This document shows positions 47,403 to 57,545 of a stretch of DNA of 64,000 nt, piece after piece. The notes below the pieces were generated by a model. It was not told the origin of the DNA and made no database searches. It saw nothing but the letters and a program-made list of their open reading frames with translations. The position numbers and the translations under genes were made by a program. Within the stretch, counting starts at the first letter, position 1. The number at the start of each line of letters is the position of its first letter. The stretch is from Oscillospiraceae bacterium (lineage in GTDB: Bacteria > Bacillota > Clostridia > Oscillospirales > Ruminococcaceae): assembly GCA_021200775.1 (NCBI GenBank), contig JAJQGB010000002.1, forward strand, positions 1 to 64,000, in the 5' to 3' direction.

Positions 47403-47738
47403 ATGGAAGCAAGAGCAGTATTAAAGACTGCACGCATTGCTCCTCGCAAGGTCGAAATTGTCCTCAACCTTATCAGAGGCAAGGACCTCGAGACAGCATT
47501 GGCAATCGTAAAGCATACTCCTAAGGCTGCCTGCGAGTATCTGGAGAAGCTCCTGAACTCGGCTGCGGCTAACGCAGAGAATAATCTCGGGCTTGACAAG
47601 AAGAACCTTTATGTCAAAGAGTGCTATGTCAATCCGGGACCGACCATGAAGAGAATGCAGCCTGTATCAAAGGGCAGAGGACACAAGATTCTCAAGAGAA
47701 CTTCAAACGTAACCGTAGTTCTCGGCGAAATGGAATAA
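47403..47738 (+). CDS. rplV: 50S ribosomal protein L22
   Basis: 111 residues. EARAVLKTARIAPRKVEIVLNLIRGK, and the tunnel loop GPTMKRMQPVSKGRGHKI. It lines the narrow part of the exit tunnel with L4. AAGGAGGA precedes ATG 47403, 15 bases after rpsS. Confidence 0.99.
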   Translation: MEARAVLKTARIAPRKVEIVLNLIRGKDLETALAIVKHTPKAACEYLEKLLNSAAANAENNLGLDKKNLYVKECYVNPGPTMKRMQPVSKGRGHKILKRTSNVTVVLGEME

Positions 47739-47756
47739 GGCGGCAGGAGGTAGACT

Positions 47757-48572
47757 ATGGGACAAAAAGTAAATCCGCACGGCATGCGTGTCGGAATAAT
47801 CAAGGACTGGGATTCCCGCTGGTTTGCAGATAAGAGCACTTTCGGTGATACTCTTGTAGAAGACTACAACATCCGTAAGTACATCAAGAAGACTCTGTAT
47901 TCCGCCGGTGTTCCGAAGATTGAGATTGAAAGATTCGCCGACAAGGTGAAAATCAACATCTGGTGCGCTAAGCCGGGTATCGTAATCGGCAGAGGCGGCG
48001 AGGCTGTTGAAAAGCTCAGACATGATATCGAGGCTAAAATCGGCAAGACCGTATCCCTCAATATCATCGAAATCAAGTCTCCCGACTTGAACGCTCAGCT
48101 GGTTGCTGAAAAGATTGCTCTCGATTTGGAGAACAGAATCTCCTTCAGAAGAGCTATGAAGGGCGCCATCAGCAGAGCAATGAAGCTCGGAGCAAAGGGT
48201 ATCAAGGTCAAGGCAGGCGGCAGACTCGGCGGTGCTGAAATCGCAAGAAGCGAAAGCTACCACGAGGGTACCATCCCGCTTCAGACCATCAGAGCAGACA
48301 TCGACTACGGTTTTGCTGAGGCTAACACAACCTACGGCAAGATTGGTATCAAGGTCTGGATTTACAAGGGAGAAGTCCTGAAGGGCGAGATTTCTAAGAC
48401 CGAAGAGAAGGCTCCCGACAATCGCAGAAACCGTAAGCCGAGAAATGGCGACGACAGACGTCGTGGCGACAGAAACGGTAATCAGAGACCGAGACAGAAT
48501 AGAGACGGCAACCGTAACTATGAAAATCGCGGCGAGAGACACACACAAAACAAAGAAGGAGGTAATAAGTAA
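47757..48572 (+). CDS. rpsC: 30S ribosomal protein S3 with C-terminal basic extension
   Basis: 271 residues, about 50 more than B. subtilis S3. The core is normal: [21 protein letters not shown], the KH-domain loop [12 protein letters not shown] and [12 protein letters not shown]. After residue about 218 an extra tail rich in Arg, Asn, Gly and Asp follows ([20 protein letters not shown], then RGER), resembling RG-type RNA-binding tails. S3 forms the mRNA entry helicase with S4. GCAGGAGGT precedes ATG 47757. Its last bases overlap rplP. Confidence 0.98.
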   Translation: MGQKVNPHGMRVGIIKDWDSRWFADKSTFGDTLVEDYNIRKYIKKTLYSAGVPKIEIERFADKVKINIWCAKPGIVIGRGGEAVEKLRHDIEAKIGKTVSLNIIEIKSPDLNAQLVAEKIALDLENRISFRRAMKGAISRAMKLGAKGIKVKAGGRLGGAEIARSESYHEGTIPLQTIRADIDYGFAEANTTYGKIGIKVWIYKGEVLKGEISKTEEKAPDNRRNRKPRNGDDRRRGDRNGNQRPRQNRDGNRNYENRGERHTQNKEGGNK

Positions 48573-49009
48573 TGTTACTTCCGAAGAGAGTTAAATATCG
48601 TAAGCAGCAGCGCGGACGCATGAAGGGTCAGGCGACAAGAGGAAACAAGGTTTCATACGGTGAGTATGGACTTCAGGCACTCGAACCCGCATGGATTACT
48701 TCAGCTCAGATTGAGGCGGCTCGTATCGCAATGACACGTTACATCAAGCGTGGCGGACAGGTCTGGATCAAGATTTTCCCTGACAAGCCTGTAACGACCA
48801 AGGCTTTGGGTCTTCGAATGGGATCCGGTAAAGGTACTCCTGAGTACTGGGTAGCAGTTGTCAAGCCGGGCAGAGTTATGTTCGAGATTGCAGGCGTGTC
48901 CGAGGATGTTGCAAGGGAAGCTATGCGTCTTGCTATGCACAAGCTCCCCATCAAGTGCAAGTTTGTAAAACGTGAAGATGAAGCTTCAGAAACGGGTGGT
49001 GAGCAATAA
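48572..49009 (+). CDS. rplP: 50S ribosomal protein L16
   Basis: 145 residues. [17 protein letters not shown], then [11 protein letters not shown]-like [17 protein letters not shown] and [17 protein letters not shown] are standard. It sits near the A-site and 5S rRNA. ATG 48572 shares a base with the rpsC stop (TAATG). AAGAAGGAGG is inside rpsC. Confidence 0.99.
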   Translation: MLLPKRVKYRKQQRGRMKGQATRGNKVSYGEYGLQALEPAWITSAQIEAARIAMTRYIKRGGQVWIKIFPDKPVTTKALGLRMGSGKGTPEYWVAVVKPGRVMFEIAGVSEDVAREAMRLAMHKLPIKCKFVKREDEASETGGEQ

Positions 49010-49200
49010 TGAAGGTCAGTGAAATCAGAGAAATGACTCCCGTCGAGATGGACAAGAAGCTCGACGATTTGAGAAAAGAGCTTTTCAACCTTCGCTTCCA
49101 GCACGCAGTAAATCAGCTCGACAACCCCATGAGAATCAAAGCTGTTAAGAAGGATATTGCTCGTATCAAGACTGTTATTCGCGAGCAAGAGTCCAAGTAA
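49009..49200 (+). CDS. rpmC: 50S ribosomal protein L29
   Basis: 63 residues, a two-helix hairpin: [21 protein letters not shown] and [21 protein letters not shown]. Located at the tunnel exit beside L23. ATG 49009 shares a base with the rplP stop (TAATG). Confidence 0.98.
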   Translation: MKVSEIREMTPVEMDKKLDDLRKELFNLRFQHAVNQLDNPMRIKAVKKDIARIKTVIREQESK

Positions 49201-49223
49201 TCAGCGAAAAAGGAGGATTTACT

Positions 49224-49481
49224 GTGAGCGAAAGAAAGCTTAGAAAAACAAGGGTCGGCAAGGTTGTTTCCGACAAGATGGACAAGACAATTGTCGTAGC
49301 TATTGAGGACAACGTAAGACACCCTTTGTATGGCAAAATCATAAAGAGAACAGTCAAGTTCAAGGCTCATGACGAGGAGAACGTTGCCCACATCGGCGAC
49401 AAGGTCGAAATCATGGAGACAAGACCTTTGTCCAAGGACAAGAGATGGAGACTCGTCAGGGTTGTTGAGCAGGCTAAGTAA
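49224..49481 (+). CDS. rpsQ: 30S ribosomal protein S17
   Basis: 85 residues, with [22 protein letters not shown] and [21 protein letters not shown]. Binds helix 11 of 16S rRNA. GTG 49224 follows AAAAAGGAGG. It is followed by a long non-coding spacer. Confidence 0.98.
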   Translation: MSERKLRKTRVGKVVSDKMDKTIVVAIEDNVRHPLYGKIIKRTVKFKAHDEENVAHIGDKVEIMETRPLSKDKRWRLVRVVEQAK

Positions 49482-49642
49482 TGAGGGCGTGGGCGCAAGT
49501 TTGGACGGCTGGCAGAAGGAGCACTGTGGTGACTCAGGGCTGTGTTCCAAAATGCGAACCCTGAACCCGAAGAGTAAACGAGGGTCGGTGATAGACTGAT
49601 CCGGCGCTCAGATTTCTTTAATACTGAAAGGAGGAACTTGCT
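49482..49642 (+). promoter_or_regulatory. Structured 161-base spacer rpsQ-rplN
   Basis: It holds alternative pairings: GGAGCAC with GTGTTCC (about 49516-49552), or TCAGGG with CCCTGA (about 49536-49566). GC-rich, with no convincing reading frame and no terminator. Its position divides the S10 and spc parts of the operon. Confidence 0.5.
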
Positions 49643-50011
49643 GTGATACAAATGCAGACAAGACTCAAAGCCGCTGACAACACCGGAGCCAAGGAGCTTC
49701 AGTGCATCAGAGTTTTGGGTGGCACCCGCAGAAGATATGCAAACATCGGCGACGTAGTAGTTGCTTCCGTAAAGAAGGCTGCTCCCGGTGGCATGGTCAA
49801 GAAGGGCGACGTTGTAAAAGCAGTAATTGTTCGTTCAGCATCCGGTCTTCGTCGTGAAGACGGAACCTATATCCGTTTCGACGAGAACGCAGCTGTAATA
49901 ATCAAGGAAGATAAGACACCGAGAGGTACGAGAATTTTCGGGCCGGTTGCCCGTGAACTCAGGGATAATGACTATGTTAAAATCCTGTCGCTCGCACCCG
50001 AGGTACTGTAA
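49643..50011 (+). CDS. rplN: 50S ribosomal protein L14
   Basis: 122 residues. [40 protein letters not shown] and [15 protein letters not shown] are canonical. It forms an inter-subunit bridge with L19. GTG 49643 is used (the family starts at this MIQMQ Met); AAAGGAGGA precedes it. Confidence 0.99.
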   Translation: MIQMQTRLKAADNTGAKELQCIRVLGGTRRRYANIGDVVVASVKKAAPGGMVKKGDVVKAVIVRSASGLRREDGTYIRFDENAAVIIKEDKTPRGTRIFGPVARELRDNDYVKILSLAPEVL

Positions 50012-50028
50012 GGAGGAGCTGGGTAAAT

Positions 50029-50352
50029 ATGAATAATAAGATTCACGTTAAAACCGGCGACTCGGTAGTAGTTCTCAGCGGTAAGGACAAGGGCAAGAAG
50101 GGAAAAGTTCTTGCTGTATCCCCCAAGGAGGGCAAGGTAATAGTCGAAGGCATCAACATGGCTACCAAGTCAGTCAAGCCCCGCAGACAGAATGATGCCG
50201 GCGGAATCGTCAAGGCTGAAGCGGCTATGTATTCAAGCAAGGTTCAGCTCGTTTGCCCGAAGTGCCAAAAGGGCGTAAGAACCGGCGTCAAGTTTGGTCC
50301 TGACGGCGAGAAGCTCAGAGTTTGCAAGCGCTGTGGCGCTGAAATCAAGTAG
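50029..50352 (+). CDS. rplX: 50S ribosomal protein L24, zinc-ribbon form
   Basis: 107 residues. KOW motif [21 protein letters not shown] and [16 protein letters not shown]. The C-terminus has a four-Cys zinc ribbon (CPKCQKG, then CKRCGAE), as in many bacterial L24. An early-assembly nucleator. AAGGAGGA precedes ATG 50029. Confidence 0.99.
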   Translation: MNNKIHVKTGDSVVVLSGKDKGKKGKVLAVSPKEGKVIVEGINMATKSVKPRRQNDAGGIVKAEAAMYSSKVQLVCPKCQKGVRTGVKFGPDGEKLRVCKRCGAEIK

Positions 50353-50362
50353 GAGGTTAATT

Positions 50363-50902
50363 ATGGCAAGATTAAAAGATCAGTATGTCAATGAGATAGC
50401 CCCCGCACTGATGAAGAAGTTTGGCTACAAGAACGTAATGCAGATTCCGAAGCTCGACAAGGTTGTCATCAACGTAGCTTGCGGCGAGGCTAAGGAGAAC
50501 TCTAAGGTCGTAGACGCAGTTATGAACGATTTGTCACTTATCACCGGACAGAAGCCGGTAGTTTGCAAGGCTAAGAAGAGTGTTGCAAACTTCAAGCTCC
50601 GTGAGGGTATGCCGATTGGAGTAAAGGTTACTCTGAGAAGCGATAAAATGTACGAATTCATCGACAGACTTTTCAATGTCGCATTCCCGAGAGTTCGTGA
50701 CTTCAAGGGCATCAACCCGAATTCCTTTGACGGCAGAGGAAACTACTCCACAGGTATCAAGGAGCAGCTCATCTTCCCCGAAATCGAGTTCGACAAGGTT
50801 GACAAGGTCCGCGGTATGGATATCAACTTCATCACAACCGCAAAGACCGATGAAGAGGCAAAGGAGCTTCTGACTATGCTCGGCGCTCCGTTTGCAAAGT
50901 AA
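50363..50902 (+). CDS. rplE: 50S ribosomal protein L5
   Basis: 179 residues. [45 protein letters not shown] and [16 protein letters not shown] are standard. Binds 5S rRNA and contacts the P-site tRNA. ATG 50363, just after TAGGAGG, is preferred over the earlier ATG 50294, which is inside rplX. Confidence 0.99.
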   Translation: MARLKDQYVNEIAPALMKKFGYKNVMQIPKLDKVVINVACGEAKENSKVVDAVMNDLSLITGQKPVVCKAKKSVANFKLREGMPIGVKVTLRSDKMYEFIDRLFNVAFPRVRDFKGINPNSFDGRGNYSTGIKEQLIFPEIEFDKVDKVRGMDINFITTAKTDEEAKELLTMLGAPFAK

Positions 50903-50917
50903 GAGTGGAGGTAGATT

Positions 50918-51103
50918 ATGGCTAAAAAAGCAATGGTTTTAAAGCAGCAGGCAAAGCCTAAGTATTCGACCCGCGCTTACAACAGATGCAAGATTTGCGG
51001 TAGACCTCACGGTTATCTGAGAAAGTACGGCATCTGCCGTATCTGCTTCAGAAAGCTTGCGCTTGAGGGACAGATTCCCGGCGTCAAGAAGTCGAGCTGG
51101 TAA
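50918..51103 (+). CDS. rpsZ: 30S ribosomal protein S14, zinc type
   Basis: 61 residues. The short Zn form with [20 protein letters not shown] and PGVKKSSW at the end. The zinc pairs are CxxC and CxxC. No zinc-free S14 is in the window. GTGGAGG precedes ATG 50918. Confidence 0.98.
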   Translation: MAKKAMVLKQQAKPKYSTRAYNRCKICGRPHGYLRKYGICRICFRKLALEGQIPGVKKSSW

Positions 51104-51123
51104 TTAGCGAAGGAGGCAAAAGT

Positions 51124-51522
51124 ATGCAGATTACTGATACAATAGCTGATTTGCTGACCAGAATTCGTAACGCAAGCTCAGCAAAGCACGCTACAGTTGA
51201 TATTCCCGCGTCGAATATGAAGAAGTCCATCGTTCAGATTTTGCAGGATGAGGGCTACATCAAGTCCTATCAGGTAATTGACGACGGCAAGCAGGGAATC
51301 ATCAGAGTTACACTTAAATATGACGAGAACAGAACACCGGTTATCTCCGGCATCAGAAGAGTATCTAAGCCCGGTCTTAGAATCTACTCCAGCTGTGAGG
51401 ATATGCCGAAGGTACTCAAAGGCTTGGGTATCGCTATCGTTTCCACTTCAAAGGGAATCGTTACCGATAAGAAGGCTAGAGAGCTTGGCGTAGGCGGCGA
51501 GATTCTCGCATTCGTCTGGTAA
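51124..51522 (+). CDS. rpsH: 30S ribosomal protein S8
   Basis: 132 residues. [20 protein letters not shown] and the closing [22 protein letters not shown]. Binds 16S helix 21. In other bacteria it represses the spc operon. GAAGGAGGC precedes ATG 51124. Confidence 0.99.
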   Translation: MQITDTIADLLTRIRNASSAKHATVDIPASNMKKSIVQILQDEGYIKSYQVIDDGKQGIIRVTLKYDENRTPVISGIRRVSKPGLRIYSSCEDMPKVLKGLGIAIVSTSKGIVTDKKARELGVGGEILAFVW

Positions 51523-51535
51523 GGAGGGCTGAATT

Positions 51536-52087
51536 ATGTCAAGAATAGGCTTAAAGCCAATCAGCGTTCCTGCCGGAGTTGACGTTTCCATCGCAGAGGG
51601 CAACGTCGTAACAGTAAAGGGTCCCAAGGGAACACTTACTCAGAAGTTTAACCCCAATCTTACCATTTCGGTTGAGAACGGCACTCTCAAAGTAGAGAGA
51701 CCCAACGACGAAGATGAGTCGAAGGCTCTTCACGGTCTTACAAGAACCTTAGTCAACAACATGGTTGAGGGCGTTGTAAACGGATACCAGAAGACTCTCA
51801 TCATCGAGGGTGTTGGTTACAGAGCACAGAAGCAGGGTAAGGACGTTATCCTTAACCTCGGCTACTCACATCAGGTCACGATTTCCGAGACTGACGACAT
51901 CAAGCTCGATGTTCCTCAGCCGAACCAGATTGTAGTTAAGGGAATCGACAAGCAGAAGGTAGGTCAGTTTGCCTGTGAAGTACGCGCCAAGCGTCCTCCT
52001 GAGCCTTACAAGGGCAAGGGAATCCACTACGACGGTGAAGTCATCCGCCGCAAGGAAGGCAAGGCCGGCAAGGGCGCAAAGAAGTAA
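51536..52087 (+). CDS. rplF: 50S ribosomal protein L6
   Basis: 183 residues. SRIGLKPISVPAGVDVSI, GVGYRAQKQGKDVILNLGYSH and RAKRPPEPYKGKGIHYDGEVIRRKEGKAGKGAKK. Near the sarcin-ricin loop. AAGGAGGG precedes ATG 51536. Confidence 0.99.
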   Translation: MSRIGLKPISVPAGVDVSIAEGNVVTVKGPKGTLTQKFNPNLTISVENGTLKVERPNDEDESKALHGLTRTLVNNMVEGVVNGYQKTLIIEGVGYRAQKQGKDVILNLGYSHQVTISETDDIKLDVPQPNQIVVKGIDKQKVGQFACEVRAKRPPEPYKGKGIHYDGEVIRRKEGKAGKGAKK

Positions 52088-52105
52088 ATAAGGGAGTAAG
52101 AATCT

Positions 52106-52465
52106 ATGGTAAAGACAATAGACAGAGCTAAGTCAAGAGCCAAGAGGCACGCAAGAGTACGCGCTAAGGTCAGCGGTACCGCTTCCTGCCCGAGACTCAA
52201 TGTCTTCCGCTCAGCTAAACACATTTACGCTCAGGTGATTGATGACGTCACCGGTACAACTCTCTGCGCCGCTTCAAGCATGGATAAGGACTTCGGAGCT
52301 AGCGGCGGAAACGTCGATGGTGCTAAGAAGGTCGGCGAGGCTATCGCCGAGAAGTGCCGAGCAAAGGGTATAGAGGAAGTCGTATTCGACAGAGGCGGCT
52401 ATCTCTATCACGGACGTGTCGCAGCTTTGGCAGAGGGTGCCCGTGAGGGCGGACTCAAATTCTGA
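52106..52465 (+). CDS. rplR: 50S ribosomal protein L18
   Basis: 119 residues. Basic N-terminus [20 protein letters not shown] and [19 protein letters not shown]. Binds 5S rRNA with L5. TAAGGGAGT precedes ATG 52106. Confidence 0.98.
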   Translation: MVKTIDRAKSRAKRHARVRAKVSGTASCPRLNVFRSAKHIYAQVIDDVTGTTLCAASSMDKDFGASGGNVDGAKKVGEAIAEKCRAKGIEEVVFDRGGYLYHGRVAALAEGAREGGLKF

Positions 52466-52481
52466 GAGGAGGTAACGTATT

Positions 52482-52979
52482 TTGGCTATTATAGACGCTT
52501 CTCAAATGGAGCTTACCGAGAAGGTTGTAGCTATCAACCGTGTATCCAAGACGGTAAAGGGCGGACGTATCATGAAGTTCTCCGCATTAATCGTTGTAGG
52601 TGACGGCAATGGCACAGTCGGCTACGGTATCGGAAAGTCGGGAGAAGTTACCGACGCTATCAGAAAAGGAATCGCTGATGCGAAGAAGAATCTGATAAAA
52701 GTATCACTTAAAGGAACAACAATTCCTCACGAGGTAGTCGGTGTCTACGGCGCTGGCAGAGTTCTTATGAGACCTGCTGCTGAAGGTACTGGTGTTATCG
52801 CCGGAGGTCCTGTCCGTTCCGTAATCGAGGCTGCAGGCATCAAGGACATAAGAACCAAGTCCCTGAAGTCAAACAATCCCTGCAACGTCGTAAGAGCAAC
52901 ATTTGCAGGACTTGCTGAACTCAAGTCTGCCGAAGAAATGGCAGCCAAGAGAGGCAAGACCGTCAAGGAAATAATCTAG
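52482..52979 (+). CDS. rpsE: 30S ribosomal protein S5
   Basis: 165 residues. [39 protein letters not shown] and [23 protein letters not shown] translation-accuracy protein near the mRNA entry. Start is TTG 52482, supported by AGAGGAGGT upstream. Confidence 0.98.
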   Translation: MAIIDASQMELTEKVVAINRVSKTVKGGRIMKFSALIVVGDGNGTVGYGIGKSGEVTDAIRKGIADAKKNLIKVSLKGTTIPHEVVGVYGAGRVLMRPAAEGTGVIAGGPVRSVIEAAGIKDIRTKSLKSNNPCNVVRATFAGLAELKSAEEMAAKRGKTVKEII

Positions 52980-52992
52980 GGAGGAAATGATC

Positions 52993-53169
52993 ATGTCAGT
53001 AAAAATTGAGCTTGTAAAAAGTCTCAACGGCAGACTCAAGGATCAAATCGCAACCGCAAACTCCTTAGGTCTTAGAAAAATCGGTGACGTTACCGTTCAG
53101 CCGGATAACGCACAGACGCAAGGTAAAATAAATAAGATTGTTCACCTTATCAAAGTTACCGAAGCATAA
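52993..53169 (+). CDS. rpmD: 50S ribosomal protein L30
   Basis: 58 residues. VKIELVKSLNGRLKDQIATANSLGLRKIG is split across the core; the closing HLIKVTEA is typical. ATG 52993, eight bases after GGGAGG, is preferred over ATG 52987, which is too close. Confidence 0.97.
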   Translation: MSVKIELVKSLNGRLKDQIATANSLGLRKIGDVTVQPDNAQTQGKINKIVHLIKVTEA

Positions 53170-53191
53170 GAATTAAGGAGGTGCGAATAAA

Positions 53192-53632
53192 TTGAAATTG
53201 CACGATTTAGCACCTGCTGAGGGTTCCGTAAAGGATGTCAAGAGAATCGGAAGAGGACATGGCTCCGGACAGGGAAAAACAGCAGGAAAGGGACACAAGG
53301 GTCAGAATGCGCGTTCGGGCGGCGGTGTAAGACCGGGCTTTGAAGGCGGTCAGACCAGGCTCGCAAGAAGAATCCCGAAGAGAGGCTTCAACAACATATT
53401 TGCAGCTAAGTATACGGCAATCAACGTCTCCGATCTCGAAAAGTTTGTCGACGGAACTGTCGTCGATACAGAGCTTCTTATCGCTGCCGGTATTGTCAAG
53501 AATGAGGGCAACGGAATCAAGGTACTGGGTAACGGTGAACTCACCAAAAAGCTTACCGTAAAGGCAGCCGCTTACTCCGCTTCAGCTAAGGAGAAGATTG
53601 AGAAGGCAGGCGGAGAGGCAGAGGTGATCTAA
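53192..53632 (+). CDS. rplO: 50S ribosomal protein L15
   Basis: 146 residues. [39 protein letters not shown] and [10 protein letters not shown] are standard. Binds 23S rRNA in assembly. TTG 53192 follows TTAAGGAGGTG. It abuts secY without a gap. Confidence 0.98.
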   Translation: MKLHDLAPAEGSVKDVKRIGRGHGSGQGKTAGKGHKGQNARSGGGVRPGFEGGQTRLARRIPKRGFNNIFAAKYTAINVSDLEKFVDGTVVDTELLIAAGIVKNEGNGIKVLGNGELTKKLTVKAAAYSASAKEKIEKAGGEAEVI

Positions 53633-54928
53633 GTGTTTGAGACTCTCAGAAACGCTTGGAAGGTGCCTGAGATAAGAAAGAAGATTCTCTATACTTTCCT
53701 TATCTTCATCATCTACAGACTCGGCGGATATATCCCCGTTCCGTTTCTTGATTCAGCCGCTATAAGCGAGATGATAAATAGCAGTAACAACCTGTTCAGC
53801 TACCTCAACACTCTCTCCGGCGGTACCTTCTCAAGAGCAACAATCTTGTGTTTGTCGGTTTCGCCGTACATCAACGCACAGATTATCATGCAGCTTCTGA
53901 CCTTTGCAATTCCCGCACTCGAAAGACTTGCAAAGGAAGGCGAAGAGGGCAGAAAGAAGATTGGTATGATTACCAAGATTCTGGCTCTTGTTATCGCAGT
54001 ATTCCAGTCGTGGGCTTACTATCTCACACTTAAGAATGCCGGAGCTCTCACTTATACCGATGGTTTCTCAAAGGTTCTTTCTGAAATTATCATCATAGCT
54101 TGCTTCACAGCAGGTGCGATGCTCGTTATCTGGCTCGGTTCGCTCATCGACAAGAACGGAATCGGCAACGGTATGTCAATGCTTATCTTTGCCGGTATCG
54201 TTGCAGAGCTTCCGCAGTCGTTCGGTAACATCTTCGCTACTTTGGCTAGCACCGGTTCAGCAGGATATATCATCCTTATCCCGATTATCATCATAATCTT
54301 CATTCTCATGATTGCGTTCATCGTATTCATGGACAATGCAGAGAGAAGAGTTCCGATTCAGTACGCAAAGCGTGTTGTCGGAAGAAAGATTTATGGCGGT
54401 CAGTCGACCTACCTTCCCATCAAGGTATCTATGGCAGGCGTTTTGCCGATTATCTTCGCAATGAGCTTCATGTCCATTCCGCAGACTATCGCAATGTTCA
54501 CCGGCGAGCCCACACAGGGCACCGTCTGGTACACAATCTACAACTGCTTCACCACGACTCACCCTGTATACGCAACACTCTACTTCCTCCTCATCATTGC
54601 ATTCAGCTACTTCTATATCTCGATGCAGTATGATCCGGTTGAGATTGCGAATAACCTCCGTCAGAACAACGGCGGTATCCCGGGTATCCGTCCCGGCAAG
54701 CCGACAAGTGATTACATCACGAGAATTGTTCATAAGCTCACTCTCGTTGGTGCTCTCTTCCTCGGTGTTGTAGCACTCTTCCCGATAATCTTTGCTCAGA
54801 TTACAGGCATCTCGAACCTGGCTCTCGGCGGTACTTCAATCCTTATCGTTGTAAGCGTTGCTCTGGAGACAGTTCGTTCGCTCGAATCTCAGCTTATGAT
54901 GCGTCATTACAAGGGATTCCTGGATTAA
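53633..54928 (+). CDS. secY: Protein translocase subunit SecY
   Basis: 431 residues with ten predicted helices. ETLRNAWKVPEIRKKILYTF at the start, AISxxLGYxxP-like SPYINAQIIMQLLTFAIP, VFMDNAERRVPIQYAKRVVGR and NNGGIPGIRPGKPT. The membrane channel of the Sec system. GTG 53633 abuts the rplO stop, with GAGGTGAT upstream. SecE and SecG are not in this window. Confidence 0.99.
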   Translation: MFETLRNAWKVPEIRKKILYTFLIFIIYRLGGYIPVPFLDSAAISEMINSSNNLFSYLNTLSGGTFSRATILCLSVSPYINAQIIMQLLTFAIPALERLAKEGEEGRKKIGMITKILALVIAVFQSWAYYLTLKNAGALTYTDGFSKVLSEIIIIACFTAGAMLVIWLGSLIDKNGIGNGMSMLIFAGIVAELPQSFGNIFATLASTGSAGYIILIPIIIIIFILMIAFIVFMDNAERRVPIQYAKRVVGRKIYGGQSTYLPIKVSMAGVLPIIFAMSFMSIPQTIAMFTGEPTQGTVWYTIYNCFTTTHPVYATLYFLLIIAFSYFYISMQYDPVEIANNLRQNNGGIPGIRPGKPTSDYITRIVHKLTLVGALFLGVVALFPIIFAQITGISNLALGGTSILIVVSVALETVRSLESQLMMRHYKGFLD

Positions 54929-55037
54929 TACGTTGCGGCTCGGTTGCAGGGAGTCTGCAACTGAGGCAGGCGTTATACTGCGTGTGATTGCGGTATAACG
55001 TCAGCAACGGTCAGACATCATAGAAAGGAGATACCAC
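54929..55037 (+). promoter_or_regulatory. Spacer secY-adk with stem-loops
   Basis: 109 bases with the stem GTTGCAG/CTGCAAC near 54943-54962 and GTTATAC-TGCG/CGG-TATAAC near 54970-55000. A -10-like TATACT at 54971-54976 is possible, but no good -35 is seen. Confidence 0.35.
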
Positions 55038-55670
55038 ATGAATATCATTTTGCTCGGCGCACCCGGTGCCGGTAAGGGCACTCAGGCGGAAGTAATCTGT
55101 GAGACCAAAGGGATTCCGGCTATCTCGACCGGAAACATGCTCCGCGAAGCAGTAGCCAATGGTACAGAAGCAGGACTTTCGGCTAAGAGCTATATGGACA
55201 GAGGCGACCTCGTCCCGGATGAGACGATAATTGCAATCCTGAAGGAGAGAATCCTGAAGGACGACTGCAAGAACGGCTTTATTTTGGACGGATTCCCCCG
55301 TACAGTTCCACAGGCAGAGGCTCTTGAAACTATGGGCGTGAACATCGACAAGGTAATCGAGATTTACGTTCCGGATGAGAAGATTGCGGCAAGACTTTCG
55401 GGTCGGCGCGTTTGCGAAAAATGCGGCAACTCCTATCATGTAGACTATAAGCCGACCAAGGTGGAGGGCATATGCGATGCCTGCGGCGGCAGGGTGGTCA
55501 TCCGCAAGGATGATGAACCCGCTACCGTTCTTGACAGACTTAAAGTCTATCATGAGAAAACGGCACCCCTTAAGGACTACTACGAAGCGAAGGGAAAGCT
55601 CGTAACCGTAGAAGGTCAGGAAGAGGTAGCCGACACTACAAAGCTCACACTTGCGGCTTTGGAGGCTTAA
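55038..55670 (+). CDS. adk: Adenylate kinase, zinc-LID form
   Basis: 210 residues. P-loop [10 protein letters not shown] at 7-16, [10 protein letters not shown], and the LID with four Cys (CEKCGNSYH and CDACGG) that bind zinc, as in Gram-positive Adk. Interconverts ATP+AMP and 2 ADP. AAAGGAGA precedes ATG 55038. Sits between secY and map as in B. subtilis. Confidence 0.99.
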   Translation: MNIILLGAPGAGKGTQAEVICETKGIPAISTGNMLREAVANGTEAGLSAKSYMDRGDLVPDETIIAILKERILKDDCKNGFILDGFPRTVPQAEALETMGVNIDKVIEIYVPDEKIAARLSGRRVCEKCGNSYHVDYKPTKVEGICDACGGRVVIRKDDEPATVLDRLKVYHEKTAPLKDYYEAKGKLVTVEGQEEVADTTKLTLAALEA

Positions 55671-55672
55671 AA

Positions 55673-56425
55673 GTGATAAACATCAAGTCGAATAAAGACT
55701 TACTGAAAATGCGCAAAGCGGGAGAGATAACAGGCGGTGCACTGGTTGCCGCCGGGAAAGCCCTTTATGCCGGAATGACAACGAAGGAGCTTGACAAGGT
55801 TGTACACTCATACATCACCTCCCGTGGCGCAAAGCCCTCGTTTCTGGGGTATGGCGGATTTCCCGCCTCGGCGTGCATATCGGTGAACGACACCGTTATC
55901 CACGGAATACCCTCGTCAAAAGAAGTTATCCATAACGGAGACATAGTTTCCGTTGATGTGGGTGCATATATCGACGGATTTCACGGCGACAGTGCGTATA
56001 CTTTTACGGTAGGAGAGATTAATCCGGAGGTTCAGGGACTGCTCACAGCCACTGAAGAGAGCCTTATGCTTGCCATCTCGATGGCGAAGCCGGGTGTGAG
56101 GATTGGAGACCTTTCCGCCGCAATTCAGGAATACGTTGAGTCAAGAGGCTATGGAGTCGTCCGTGAATACGTAGGACACGGAGTGGGAAGTAATCTTCAC
56201 GAAGAGCCGGAGGTTCCGAATTTCGGAAGAGCCGGTCACGGACCAAGGCTGATGAGTGGCATGGTAATTGCCATCGAGCCGATGATTACTTTGGGAAATC
56301 CCGCTGTAAAGGTTCTCGGGGACGGCTGGACAGTCAAGACCCGGGATGGCAAAGCGGCAGCCCACTTTGAGCACACAATTGCGATAACTCCCGACGGTGC
56401 CGTCATTCTTACGGCACGCGAATAG
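55673..56425 (+). CDS. map: Methionine aminopeptidase, type I
   Basis: 250 residues. Metal ligands are visible in SVDVGAYIDGFHGDSAY (two Asp), GHGVGSNLHEEPEVPN (His), IAIEPMI (Glu) and HFEHTIAIT (Glu). It removes the initiator Met. GTG 55673 is two bases after the adk stop. The ribosome site is inside adk (GGAGG). Confidence 0.98.
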   Translation: MINIKSNKDLLKMRKAGEITGGALVAAGKALYAGMTTKELDKVVHSYITSRGAKPSFLGYGGFPASACISVNDTVIHGIPSSKEVIHNGDIVSVDVGAYIDGFHGDSAYTFTVGEINPEVQGLLTATEESLMLAISMAKPGVRIGDLSAAIQEYVESRGYGVVREYVGHGVGSNLHEEPEVPNFGRAGHGPRLMSGMVIAIEPMITLGNPAVKVLGDGWTVKTRDGKAAAHFEHTIAITPDGAVILTARE

Positions 56426-56435
56426 GAGGGAACCC

Positions 56436-56708
56436 GTGAACGTCGTCAAAGGCTCGGTGGTTAAATCCACGGCTGGTCGAGATCGGGGCGGCTACTTCGT
56501 TGCTGTAGACGTTACCGACCGCTTCGTTACAATCGCAGACGGCAAGGAAAGGAAGCTTTCCAAGCCCAAGCGAAAGAACGTAAGACACATTTCACCGACT
56601 GCCCACGTGATAGAGCTATCCGGCATGACAGATAGAAAGCTTAAAAGGCTTCTTCGTGAGCTTGAACCCGAAGCGAATGAAGAAACTATTACGACCGGAC
56701 GAGAATAA
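56436..56708 (+). CDS. KOW-domain RNA-binding protein (L14e-like)
   Basis: 90 residues. [22 protein letters not shown] is a KOW motif, and the protein resembles L14e/YlxR-adjacent small proteins found between map and infA in Clostridia. GTG 56436 follows AGGAGGGA and lies just after the map stop. Probable RNA or ribosome binder; function unproven. Confidence 0.85.
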   Translation: MNVVKGSVVKSTAGRDRGGYFVAVDVTDRFVTIADGKERKLSKPKRKNVRHISPTAHVIELSGMTDRKLKRLLRELEPEANEETITTGRE

Positions 56709-56725
56709 CGAAAAGAGGAATTTTA

Positions 56726-56944
56726 TTGTCCAAGGAAGATGTAATTGAACTTGAAGGCACCGTTTTGGAAGCATTGCCGGGAGCGAAGTTCCAGGTTGAG
56801 CTCATGAACGGACACAAGATTCTCGCCTATGTCTCCGGTAAGCTGGGACTTAACCACATAAGAATAGTCCCGGGAGACCGTGTGACGGTCGAGATGTCGC
56901 CCTATGATCTGACTAAGGGTCGGATTACATGGCGGTCGAAGTAA
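56726..56944 (+). CDS. infA: Translation initiation factor IF-1
   Basis: 72 residues. [21 protein letters not shown] and [14 protein letters not shown] fold binding the 30S A-site. TTG 56726 is used, behind AAAGAGGAA. Standard place between map and rpmJ. Confidence 0.98.
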   Translation: MSKEDVIELEGTVLEALPGAKFQVELMNGHKILAYVSGKLGLNHIRIVPGDRVTVEMSPYDLTKGRITWRSK

Positions 56945-57009
56945 TATAGAACACCAGTAAACAGGTGGCGGTTGTTAAAAGCAATCCGCAGTCAGTTTAC
57001 AGTTTTTGA

Positions 57010-57135
<126 letters not shown>

Positions 57136-57163
57136 AGAAAGTTAATGGAGGTGCCACTAAAGT

Positions 57164-57532
57164 ATGGCTCGTATAGCAAGTATAGACCTTCCGAGAGATA
57201 AAAGAATTGAGGTTGCACTCACCTATATCTACGGAATCGGTCAGCCCACGGCGACAAAAATCTGCAAGGAAACCGGCGTAGACCCGGATGTCAGAGTCAA
57301 GGATATGTCCGAAGACGATGTTACAAAAATCCGTGAATACATCGACCATAATCTCATTGTTGAGGGCGACAAGCGCAGAGAAGTCCAGCTCAACATCAAG
57401 AGACTTATCGAAGTCGGTTGCTACAGAGGAACCCGTCACCGCAAGGGTCTTCCCGTCAGAGGTCAGAGAACAAAGACCAACGCAAGAACTCGCAAGGGTC
57501 CTGTAAAGACAGTAGCTAACAAGAAGAAGTAA
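57164..57532 (+). CDS. rpsM: 30S ribosomal protein S13
   Basis: 122 residues. [25 protein letters not shown], and the closing [24 protein letters not shown]. In the head, contacting P-site tRNA. GGAGG precedes ATG 57164. Confidence 0.99.
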   Translation: MARIASIDLPRDKRIEVALTYIYGIGQPTATKICKETGVDPDVRVKDMSEDDVTKIREYIDHNLIVEGDKRREVQLNIKRLIEVGCYRGTRHRKGLPVRGQRTKTNARTRKGPVKTVANKKK

Positions 57533-57545
57533 GGAGGGATAGAAC

